DNA from: Pseudisothecium myosuroides
Lineage: Eukaryota > Streptophyta > Bryopsida > Hypnales > Lembophyllaceae
Assembly (NCBI GenBank): GCA_951799445.1
Contig: OX637297.1
Coordinates: 8,742,001 to 8,806,000, forward strand
Length of the DNA stretch: 64,000 bases
Direction: 5' to 3'
Below the pieces are notes generated by a model. The model did not search any database, was not told the origin of the DNA, and was given only the letters and a program-made list of their open reading frames with translations. The position numbers and the translations under genes were made by a program. Of this stretch, positions 54,961-64,000 are shown piece by piece. Positions within the stretch are counted from its first letter, which is position 1, and the number at the start of each line of letters is the position of its first letter.

Positions 54961-55990
54961 TTATTTGAACAATCTCCACCAATGTGAAACAAAAAATCAG
55001 GAATGAAATGCGTGATGGCTTGAAACGGCTTAAATAATATTTAGAAAGTCATGAAATTTCATATATGCATGCATAAAATTTGATTTAGAAAAATGTAATT
55101 GCTTTAGCTTTAGATTCCACCACTATTTTCTAGTCTTGCCCGTTGAAAAATTCTAATTCACATGAAATTAAAAAAATTGGGAATGAAATGGACCCTGCCA
55201 TTGAACTATGGCTTCACTTTTAAAATGTCATGGAATTTTACACGTGCATGCATAAAATTCTACTGTGGAAGACTGGAAGTTGTAATTGCTCTTAGGATTT
55301 CGATTCCACTACTATTTTCACTTTGTGCCCGTTGAAAAATCCAACTTCACGTGAATTAAAAAAAAATGGGGAATGAAATGGGCCCTGCCATGGAATGGCT
55401 TCATTTTTAAAATGTCATGGAATTTCATACATGCATGCATAAAATTCTATTGTGGAAGTTGTAATTGCTCTTAGGATTTCAATTCCACCACTATTTTTAC
55501 TTCTTGCCCGTTGGAAAATCCAACTTCACGTGAATTAAAAAAAATGGGGAATGAAATGGGCCCTGCCATGGAATGGCTTCATTTTTAAAATGTCATGGAA
55601 TTTCATACATGCATGCATAAAATTCTATTGTGGAAGTTGTAATTGCTCTTAGGATTTCAATTCCACCACTATTTTTACTTCTTGCCCGTTGGAAAATCCA
55701 ACTTCACATGAATTAAAAAAAATGGGGAATGAAATGGGCCCTGCCATGGAATGGCTTCATTTTTAAAATGTCAGGGACTTTCATACATGCATGCATAAAA
55801 TTCTATTGTGGAAGTTGTAATTGCTCTTAGGGTTTAGATTCCACCACTATTTTTACTTCTTGCTCGTTGGAAAATCCAACTTCACGTGAATTAAAAAAAA
55901 TGGGGAATGAAATGGGCCTTGCCATGGAATGGCTTCATTTTAAAAATGTCTGGCAATTTCATACATAAGATAGTACATGTTGGTATGGAA
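54961..55990. repeat. ~178 bp tandem satellite, about 5-6 copies
   Basis: The marker GAATGAAATG recurs at 55001, 55181, 55371, 55549, 55727 and 55905. The last four are exactly 178 bp apart; the first two intervals are 180 and 190 bp. Each unit carries ATGCATGCATAAAATTCTA, TTGCCCGTTG and CAACTTCACGTGAATTAAAA. The right-hand copies are nearly identical and the left-hand ones diverged. The length is in the range of plant centromeric satellites. Confidence 0.9.
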
Positions 55991-57720
55991 AAAAAAGGTA
56001 CAAGTTCAAAATACTCCGCTCATGAAGTGAAGGGGCATGAGCGGGAAATTAAAATCCATGCTACATTTTTTCAAACTTACCACATAACCTAAAAAGGTCC
56101 TCCTCCGCCTGCGGTTCATTCAAAGAACTCTCATTCCATAAATCATACATAAAACAGTACATGTCGGTATCAAAAAAGGAATGTATAAGTTCTTAATCTT
56201 TCGCTCATGAAGTCATGAGCGGGAAAAGTCCATGGTACGTTTTCCAAAATTGCGATACATATTACATGTCGATTTAAAAACAAAAAATTGAAGTTGTAAC
56301 TTAATATTATTTTTTTCATAAATTGAAGATCATTTTTGAACGTCCTTTGTTTGACATTGTTTTTTTTAATTTCCATTTTTTGCAAGTAATTCCAAGATCA
56401 TGGGCTGCTGGGCTTGGTCACGTACTTTGGAGAATTGTCTCCAAATATGCTCCAAAACACAAGTAAATTAAATAGATTAATACCTAGTACGCCCAAAAAA
56501 CCACGGGCAATCACTCCGGTTTTTGTAGTTCGAAAGTAAAAGTAGACTTCAGTTTAGTTCAGTTTTGGAAAGTTAAAGATAGGAGGAGTTCAATTTCGGA
56601 AAGTTAAAGATAGTTGGAGTTCAGTTAAGTAGAGGAAAGTAAAAGAAAGTCATTGTTAGTTACTTTCCGGCTGCATGTACTTGGATAGCAGTATCTAGGA
56701 AAAGGACCGGTTGTTAGGCAGTTAACACTTAGAGTTAGGATTTTGAAGGTTAGGTGAATGACGCGTGTCATTCTCTGACCTGTAGTTAGGATTTCCAGGG
56801 GGTCCTTTTTGGATTTCCCTTGGTTTGGTATTTAGGGGGTGGAAGTTAGTTTCATCCCGGGCTTTGATAGGATAATTTTGTCCTACACTTGTGTTCTTTT
56901 TCATTTTTCATTGCGAAGCGTATTGATTTCCACATCCCAAGTGTTGGTCTAAAAAGTCTTGATGCTAGGTTGGTATGCCGGTAATGCTATAACCATTATT
57001 TGTGTGGGTAGTTATGTTTGCAGGTTTTGGAAGAAGATGAGTGCCCCCGGATGTTTCCTGTATCCGGTTTCCGGTCCGAGTAGCGACTCCGCCTAGGAAC
57101 TTGGGTTGGGAAAGTCTGTCATTGTAGTATTGTGAGGACAGTAGGGGTTTCCTGAGTGACCTACTGATCCGGATTAAGCTTCCGGGTTAGTTGTGAGGAG
57201 AAACCAAGATCCTAATTCTTTTTGTGTTTTATTATTTTTCTTCTTTTTAGTGAAACTTCAGTCACTCTAAAATATCGAAGGGTAGGAATTCACGCCGCCT
57301 TCTTTAACTAAAATATGTGGAACCCTCTGACATAGAGGCTAAACTTCAAACCGGTTACTTGTTTTGAGGATCCAGGAGCGGAAATAGGAAGAGGCACAGG
57401 GTAATGACACTCCTTCCGGTTCCGGTTTTGAAATCCTAGAGTCAGAAGTTATATTTGTGAATAAGGGAGTGGTATATTGTAGAGACACTTCCCTGTTGTT
57501 GTTGAGCGGATTAGGACTGAATTGAGATAGTCCAACCGGATGGAAAGAAATCATTGGTATATTTTTAGCTTTCCATCTTAGAATCCAGTTCGCTTGTGGT
57601 TGTTGTGACTTCCGCATCTGGTTTCGGTCATCACTATAGAAGTTCGATACAAATCTCTGAGGAAACGATACAAAAGTCACCCAAAAGATGGTTTTAAATG
57701 CTTTAGAACGTCTACTGGAG
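55991..57720. other. No supported gene; CCGG-rich retroelement-like remnant from ~56500
   Basis: Partial inverted copies of a CATACATAA(G/A)A...GTACATGT motif occur at 55960 and 56148. From 56500 there is leader-like sequence with AAAGTTAAAGATAG repeats and a block resembling 53100-53800. No intact frame is supported. Confidence 0.35.
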
Positions 57721-57759
57721 GGATTTTACTTTCTTGTGCTACGACAGGAGGTTCTCTGC

Positions 57760-57978
57760 TTGTTTCAACATTTGTGCACGGAGCTAAGTGCGTCGGGGGA
57801 CATCCAAGGAGCGAGTTCAAATTTCGCTGACGGAGTCTGTGTGGACGTGCGCGGAGAACGATAGTGCTATCTCGTAGTGGAGTGTGCAGAGCATTTCCTG
57901 GCGGAGGCGGTGCGCAAGCTTCCGGATCCAGTGCGCGAGAATGACAGGGTGTTGGATTTCACCCGGCTCATCCAACAG
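57760..57978 (+). other. Possible exon of an unrecognised gene
   Basis: The plus strand reads as a coding-like segment with one stop (HLCTELSASGDIQG..., then VECAEHFLAEAVRKLPD and VLDFTRLIQQ) ending at donor CAG|GTTAGT near 57979. A second candidate exon at about 58651-58770 starts QSFEEREGIFIVAEN. No family recognised. Confidence 0.3.
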
Positions 57979-59042
57979 GTTAGTTTGTCGTAGTCAAACC
58001 TCCAAAGCGGCATTTTGATTTTGTAGTTCTGACTCCATCTGTGAGGTTGATTTACTTCTTCGTTGTGGATTTCTGATTGCATGGAGCTGCGCATTTGCTC
58101 TGGAGTTCAGCTTCTAGGCTTGGAAAGAATTGATGATCCCATTCAAGCTTGTAGATTGCATCATTCTAGTACATGGATACAATGACTGTTTAGCACTTGC
58201 CTTCCTTGTAGCTATAGGCTCTCCTCACGCATCGTAGTTCTCGGTTCATATTAACTGTAGACCCTAAAAGTCTAAGTAACCTTGATGTAGTTCACGAACT
58301 AGAGTTCAATGTGTATGGACTGATGTGAGTGTTTGAATTGAAGCAAAGTGAAGTAAGGAACGGGAATGTTGCTTCCAAAGAAGAATGGAGCAAAGAGTTC
58401 ATTATATATTATTTAGTTAGACAATACTCTTTTGTGAATGATATTAGGAACATGGTTTGTGCAGGGATTTTATGACTATGATGAGACACGCTTGTTTTCT
58501 GTGCGATAGGCTACTTAGTCCGTCACTTTAGAATGAAGTTTACCTTCTCTTCAATTAAGTTCACTTGGCTAGTCATGAAGAAACAAGTTAGGAGTTTGTG
58601 ATTCTTAGTGAATGATTGAAGTTACAATTTCTTCTGCATTTGAATTTCATGCAGCAGTCTTTCGAAGAGCGAGAGGGAATTTTTATAGTAGCTGAAAACA
58701 AGGCTGGACCCGTGCAAGCAGAAGCTACGATGGCAGCAAGTCCATCCCAGCGTACAGCAAACCTCCCAATTTAGAAGGACCCGTAAGTTACTTTGAACTA
58801 TATTCTCATTACTTTCCATTTCTTACTTTCATTGTCTAGGTTATAAACATTGCTAATAATTAGGGTATGGCTGTTTGCAATTGCATTGGTATGCACTTTG
58901 CTAAAAACGAGGGTAGAAGAGCCTCTGTCATAGTCACTCTTATAAACCTGGCTAAGAAATACGGTAGTACATATGCCGAGAAGAACACACGGTAATGAGT
59001 ACGTGACCCTGTTATCGCGGATAGTGACCCTGAAACCGTGCA

Positions 59043-59721
59043 TCGTGAGATCCTACAACAGGGCAATCCTTGTATAGATTCGAGTATTGTAGGACCCCTG
59101 ATTTGAAACCCTAGCCGCCGACCACTGCGCCGCCACCCGATTTTTAGGGTTTGTAGCCCATCGTGGGATCCCCCGATGAGGTGGTGTGGAGACGCAAACT
59201 ATACCCAGACCACATATTAGGCACAGACTAGGCAGCGGATTAGTAACCCATCGTGGGATCCCCCGATGGAGGATAGTAAAGACCGCACCTGACCCAGACT
59301 TAACAATTAGTAAACCACCTACTTAGAGCATTCAAGTACTAAACCGTTGTGGAAAATCACGACGAGAAAGTCTAGCGTGGGTAGAAAAATTGAGATGCAG
59401 GCGCGTTAATAAATAGCGCTGATTATGTGAACAATCAATCGTGGGATCCCACGACAGACAATAGTTTCACAGATCATCACCGATCTACTTCTAAGATATT
59501 CCAATCTCTATTCTATGTTCATTAGTGCCGTCGTCCTATACCAGGACGCCTTCAGTAAGTGAATTGAGAAGCAGTAACCTCCTGCCCACTACTGTCCGTG
59601 AATGTAACCGATCGTGATATTCCACGACAACGGTAGTTTGTAAAACCTGATCATCAAAATGATCACAAAACCATTCCTTCTCTTCCAAGATCTAAATAAT
59701 GGCTATCGTGGGATCCCACGA
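59043..59721. repeat. Palindrome cluster D, left of the ParB-like gene
   Basis: Sites start at 59043, 59161, 59251, 59347, 59439 (perfect), 59612 and 59706 (perfect), with a degenerate candidate at 59531. Excluding the first interval of 118, intervals are 90, 96, 92, 92, 81 and 94 bp, so the array is close to a 90 bp period. Two members read TCGTGGGATCCCCCGA. The last site lies 36 bp before the ATG at 59757. Confidence 0.9.
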
Positions 59722-59824
59722 CTAAGGATGAAATTTAAAGTTGAAACGGGAATAATATGGAGGAACCATCTGCTCTATCGAACAATGTCGAAACTAACAT
59801 CTCCTTCTACCATGCTGCAATGAA

Positions 59825-61165
59825 ATGCAAGTGGACGAAGGTCCAGAAGAACTGACACCAAGGAAGCTTGGTACCTTCATTGACTACTACATTACTTCTA
59901 TGGAGTATACAGGTTCACACCCACCAGCAGACCTTTTTCGGTGCGACAAGCAGATTATACATTGGGGTGTCGCCTGGAAAGCAGAGAGTGACGGCTCCGC
60001 CATTATTCTTCCCACGCTGATGAATGGAACGATGGGGCACCCGACTGCCGGACTTAGGGTACTTGAAATGAAGGGGCTTGACGACAACACAACGCTCCTA
60101 GTTGTAGAGGAGAAGGTTCCCCTTTCCGGGGAGATCATAACGTTTGGGCTGATCCTTGACTACGCGAAGTTCAGCCTCACTCTGTGTGAGTCTCTGACTG
60201 CAAGGGCACATCTGATGTGCAAAGACACGTCTAAGCCTCGGTGGAAGCCTAAGGAGCTGAAGAACCAGTGAGACATAATCATGGAAGACTTACGAGAGAC
60301 GAACGCTCCTCCCTAAGCCGTCACAGTGGTTGCTTCCACGCCGTCCCCCAAAAAGAAGACCAAGAAGAGGAAGTCTACAATTGGTGCTCCCGGGGACGAA
60401 GATGATGCCGCAGCAAGGACATCTGGAAAGAAGAAAAAAACGGAGACCCCGCTTCCGCTTCACAGGGCTGTGGCTCTAGGGGACGCAAACGTGAAGAAGA
60501 TGACACCGAAAGAGATGAATGCGATGAGGACCTTGTATGAGAACTCCTTAGGTGGCCTGTACAAATGGGGTAGGAAACCAATCTGTGACAGCAAAGGAGA
60601 GCTCATCCGCGTGCACTATGATTATCTGCACCATGCACCAGTAGCACTGCTCGTGTACAGGGGAATTCAGGCAGAGCGGCTTGATGCGCTGATGAGGAAG
60701 GCACAAATCACACCTGATTATGACTCGGAGAACAGAGTCATAACAGTGCTTCCTCTTAAAGCGGGACCCTACAGCCTGGCGCAGGTAGTGTCGTACTATG
60801 AGAAGCAAGCACCAAAGAAAGAGATCTTTGAAAACCCCAAGACGCACTACTACGTAATAAGTGGCCAGCACACTGTCCAGGCATTCAAAGACCTGATTAG
60901 GCTTGGTGTGATTCCCGAGAAAGACAAGAAGCAAGCCTCCACCTTTAATATTTTACCTGTGTGGACCGACAAAGATCACCACGGAGACCTACTACACTTC
61001 TCGCAGGCACTGAACCAGGATGTCGTTGGCGAACAGAAGGAGCAGAACTTCATGAAGCAGTTGCTGAACGCGAGAATCAAATGGCGGAGTATAGGAAGTC
61101 CACAGCCAGCACTATTGGGCAGACCACACTCAGTAGAGTACAATGTAAGAATGCCGCCGGAGTAG
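59825..61165 (+). pseudogene. ParB/sulfiredoxin-like protein of element 2, broken by two stops
   Basis: One frame from ATG 59825 to TAG at 61163-61165, interrupted by TGA at 60269-60271 and TAA at 60314-60316. Both are one C-to-T change from a sense codon. Part 1 (148 codons) has HWGVAWKAES and LVVEEKVPLSGEIITFGLIL and no known domain. Part 2 has a Lys-rich probable nuclear signal (PKKKTKKRKS), then a region resembling a ParB/Srx fold: a substrate-loop-like THYYVISGQHTVQAFKDLI (compare G-x-x-R/H-x-x-A) near residues 173-191 counted from 60326, and HFSQALNQDVVGEQKEQNF. An alternative upstream ATG at 59757 (MEEPSALSNN) lies in another frame and may be the original start before a frameshift. It converges on the gene at 61991. 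The fold call is tentative. Confidence 0.5.
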
Positions 61166-61211
61166 ACATATTTACTATTTGTAGGTCATCAGAGGGTGCC
61201 CAACCTAACCA

Positions 61212-61356
61212 TCGTGGGATCTTCCGATCGTCCTACACTACACCTCAGACCTTCATTACGTTAGAACCTCGTCATCCTGGGATCCCACGACGAAGTCCTA
61301 GCTTTGCGATACGGGGTAGTTCTACGTTAGAATGTGGCGATCGTGATATCCCACGA
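61212..61356. repeat. Palindrome cluster E, between the two genes of element 2
   Basis: Sites at 61212-61227 (TCGTGGGATCTTCCGA), 61275-61290 (TCCTGGGATCCCACGA) and 61341-61356 (TCGTGATATCCCACGA), spaced 63 and 66 bp, just 3' of the ParB-like frame. Confidence 0.85.
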
Positions 61357-61990
61357 CGTTAACAAATGAAATATCAAATAGCGCTAGTTTAGTTATTTGT
61401 GTTGTGGGTTCAGTACGTGGTGTTTTCAAATTGTGTATGTAGGAGATAACATTATATTCATTAAAATGGAGGGTGGCCGCCCTCTCAAAATAGTCTTAGG
61501 TATTTGAAGGCACAACTAGTGAATTGCATGGGCTCTACTTTAGTTCGGCAATCTCTCAATTAATTGGTCTAAAGTAGCAATTTCCATTAAAATGAGAGTC
61601 ATGCAAACAATGAACGCCTTCCAACAAATGTTGTTATGTTCCATGTCAAACATTCCACGTGTTCAAGAAACAAATCAAAAATAAAACACAATAGCAAATA
61701 CTTTAATATGATATTTAAATTGCACTTCCAATATGAATACGGGAAATGCGTCACCAAAACATGTATTATCCACTAGAAATCTATATTTATGAGTTCTATT
61801 TTATGAAAATGAACTGTAAACCGTTAAAGAAAACAAAATCCAGATGCCCACATTCATGAGAACACAAAATGATGTCTTCTACGTATACGCAAAAGCATAT
61901 TCTAGGCATAGAAATGACAAATAATACACTATCATATAGACCTAAGAACATAATAAGGGAGCTTCCTTCCTGCAACCGTTGTACTTAAGA
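61357..61990. other. AT-rich intergenic region between convergent genes
   Basis: No frame is supported. Two small hairpins (GAGGGTGGCCGCCCTC at about 61469-61484; CTACTTTAG...CTAAAGTAG at about 61535-61577) could assist transcript ends. Confidence 0.4.
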
Positions 61991-64000
61991 CTAACGATTT
62001 GCAGCCAAACTTTGCTTGATGATTTCAATTTGAGCAGGAGGAATCTTGATCTTGCAGTGTGCAGTATCTTTCTTGGTCCTACACTTCCACGCTGTCATAA
62101 CAGCATCCGTGTGCTGCCAAAGTGGTAGTTCCTTTGCATCAATCTCCCAACGTAGACCTCTGCCGTTGTCCCATCCAGTGTAGAATTTTTGAATATCGTC
62201 ATCTATAGCTGTTGGACGGAAGTACTGAATGCGCACAGAATTTGGATGTAGTGGATCAACAAAAGGATCAGACAACGCCCTTGCAATCCACACTGGGTTC
62301 AACTCATTTTCCGCGGGAGTAATCGCAACAAAATAGCCTTCGAAGAGATCTCGAGCCACCCTGAAGGACGGTTGTGGGCGACCACTCAATGGCCCGATGT
62401 ACACATCATCTTCCCCAAACTCTTCACGATCCTCTCCATCGCTGTCTAATTGATCAACCCGAGTCGCCTGAACACGAGTAGTCGGCCAGAAGCCATCCTT
62501 CAAAACAGTAGAGTCAGGTAGTGGTTCTTCAAGTGCTACCTTCACACCACGCCAATAGTGCACTATATGCTCCAGTCGTCTTCGGCATTCCCCGGTGCGG
62601 TCTTGGTTGCACAAGTTCTCCCAGTACTTAATAAACGCGGATATACCCTTCACAATGTCTGCCTCAGCTTTCATTGGGACTGGCAGAACTGCCTGTGGTA
62701 CTCCACGGGGCCATAAACTTTGCCCCTCCGAATCCTCATGCCATAATTTAATTCCGCCACCTGCGCCTGAGGGCAACCAATCTAGGTCAGTGCACAACAA
62801 TTTGTACTTCATGACAGGACAACCCGTTGAATCAAGGTAGAACTTCACTTGCTGGGGCTTTGTGTGCCCAATCATGATATGACTGCCGGCCAAAAATTTG
62901 CCTGCAATGAAAGCCTTGAAATCAGGCACTTCTTCTATAAGATGGGGGATAGTAGGAATGGTTTCTACATCCATGAACGACTTCATAAGCGCAGGAATTG
63001 TCAGGAAATTTTCCTTCTTCAACAACATGCTCCATCTTCCAAAGAGCGCATCAATGTCGTCATGAGTATGACCCACAATCATGAAGTTCACATACACTTC
63101 ACGAAAAATCTTGTTTGCAACCAGTAGAGACCAGTAGCAAAAAACGTATCTGTTCTTGTTGTCCCTAGCGGCATTGTCCATTTGCACATTCAAAATGGGC
63201 AGCAAAGGCGTTGCTGGAACTAAGGTCTCCGGTGGCGGGGGGAGTGAGGCTTCACACATTTCCGCGCCCTTCAGAAGCGCCTTTGACAAATTTGTCGACC
63301 TTGCCCCCACAAACAATTGTCGAGAAGAAGACTTTGGCGGCAATTCCAAATCTCGCAATAACTTTGCCATGGAGCCAACGGTGTAGTTCGAATCTTTAGG
63401 AAACATTTCCAAGCCATAATGCGCGTACCGAACATCACCATGACCATGCGCAATCATGCCGGTGACAGCAACAGGCAATTTCGTGAGCCCGTCCAGTTCT
63501 TTAGTCTTGTGAGAGAAGACCGGGGATGCAGTTTTAGATTGGTCCATCTTGTCATGCATGATTGTCAAACACTCATGTGGAAAACTGTGCAACTGGTAAC
63601 GGTTTGCATAATACAGCTCCCTATGCGCCTGAGCAATAGCCAAGTGTCTATCTAGCCTCCTTGTCCATTTAAGAGCGCTTTCAGATCCGACAAAACAACT
63701 CTTCCGTATCTCTTGTAATCTGTCACACTCCAAACACCGAGCAAAGTTATCTCCAGGCTTCTTAACCTTGTACTCCGGGAACTTTGAGGACCTAATCTTG
63801 CTCAAGTTTGAAGTTGAAACGTCCGGCAATCCGAAGGCCGCATTTACTTCGTTGATTTCTTTCATTTTACCCTTCCATTGAAAGGTAGTGGGGAGACACA
63901 TGGAGACGACTTTGTCCCCTGACTTCAGAGTTCGGGTACGATGTGGCATGTGATCCGCCTCCTTGTCGAGGATGCACTTCAATGTTGCCGTGGCTTGTTC
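61991..64000 (-). CDS. DUF7869-like protein of element 2, open, 5' end beyond window
   Basis: An uninterrupted minus-strand frame of over 660 codons from the window edge to 61991. Residues are counted from 63982, which is an internal codon; the frame stays open to 64000 with no start seen. A Cys pair CLEC lies near 83-86. The conserved core runs from IMHDKMDQSKTASP (Asp144/147), through GMIAHGHGD and the QMDNAARDNKN motif (Asp269), to MIVGHTHDDIDALF (His305-Asp311). Acidic residues on three successive blocks suggest an RNase H-fold DDE-type enzyme. That is inference; the family is, from memory, the one labelled DUF7869. The C-terminal third has IKYWENL, an acidic hinge and a tail domain shared with 25500-26228. 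Absence of stops contrasts with element 1 and suggests recent activity or selection. Confidence 0.7.
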   Translation of the reverse strand, partial: EQATATLKCILDKEADHMPHRTRTLKSGDKVVSMCLPTTFQWKGKMKEINEVNAAFGLPDVSTSNLSKIRSSKFPEYKVKKPGDNFARCLECDRLQEIRKSCFVGSESALKWTRRLDRHLAIAQAHRELYYANRYQLHSFPHECLTIMHDKMDQSKTASPVFSHKTKELDGLTKLPVAVTGMIAHGHGDVRYAHYGLEMFPKDSNYTVGSMAKLLRDLELPPKSSSRQLFVGARSTNLSKALLKGAEMCEASLPPPPETLVPATPLLPILNVQMDNAARDNKNRYVFCYWSLLVANKIFREVYVNFMIVGHTHDDIDALFGRWSMLLKKENFLTIPALMKSFMDVETIPTIPHLIEEVPDFKAFIAGKFLAGSHIMIGHTKPQQVKFYLDSTGCPVMKYKLLCTDLDWLPSGAGGGIKLWHEDSEGQSLWPRGVPQAVLPVPMKAEADIVKGISAFIKYWENLCNQDRTGECRRRLEHIVHYWRGVKVALEEPLPDSTVLKDGFWPTTRVQATRVDQLDSDGEDREEFGEDDVYIGPLSGRPQPSFRVARDLFEGYFVAITPAENELNPVWIARALSDPFVDPLHPNSVRIQYFRPTAIDDDIQKFYTGWDNGRGLRWEIDAKELPLWQHTDAVMTAWKCRTKKDTAHCKIKIPPAQIEIIKQSLAANR

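Noticed and set aside
60961..61362. 133-codon alternative frame across the end of the ParB-like gene
   Set aside because: It overlaps a better-supported frame and runs through palindromic repeats, with low-complexity Arg/Pro content.

Overview
The window reads as repeat-rich nuclear DNA of a land plant or close streptophyte relative. The evidence is degenerate TTTAGGG-type telomere repeats, decayed intron-containing copies of three genes I recognise by translation (THO2/THOC2, alpha-glucan water dikinase GWD, DEAD-box helicase RH24/DDX42-like), and plant-style Ty3/gypsy and palindromic foldback elements. All protein family assignments are from reading translations against remembered families; no database was searched. 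I recognised no intact housekeeping gene.

Layout. 1-2.9 kb: AT-rich DNA with a 1.55 kb foldback element. 6.0-9.4 kb: THO2 pseudogene. 12.8-13.1 kb: second foldback. 13.4-16.9 kb: unrecognised, repeat-bearing reading frames. 19.2-22.3 kb: GWD exons in permuted block order, with an RH24-like fragment between two of the blocks. 25.3-49.2 kb: transposon-like element 1, whose DUF7869-like gene (minus strand) is split by a very young 19,058 bp Ty3/gypsy retrotransposon (26374-45431) and by a 442 bp MITE-like element. 50.4-57.7 kb: CCGGA-rich retroelement-like remnants, interstitial telomere-like DNA, a foldback and a 178 bp satellite. 59.0-64.0 kb: element 2, with a broken ParB-like gene on the plus strand facing an open, apparently undamaged DUF7869-like gene on the minus strand that runs off the window.

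Two systems stand out. First, both DUF7869-like elements carry arrays of a 16 bp palindrome, consensus TCGTGGGATCCCACGA. I placed 24 sites, in clusters with spacings of roughly 41, 65, 90 and 100 bp. In element 2 they lie on both sides of an ORF with a ParB/sulfiredoxin-like GQH motif. This suggests a transposon with its own repeat-binding protein plus a candidate RNase H-fold transposase.

Second, the retrotransposon has 4458 bp LTRs that differ at one base by eye, a 5 bp target duplication (GGACC) and an extra ORF before gag. That ORF's start codon lies in an exon inside the LTR, joined by a predicted intron that spans the LTR end and primer-binding site. Its gag-pol nevertheless carries three premature stops and a frameshift, far more than the LTR age predicts, so it was probably defective when it inserted. 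Across all the mobile-element genes here the premature stops are mostly TAG and TGA, as expected from C-to-T decay of methylated CAG and CGA codons.
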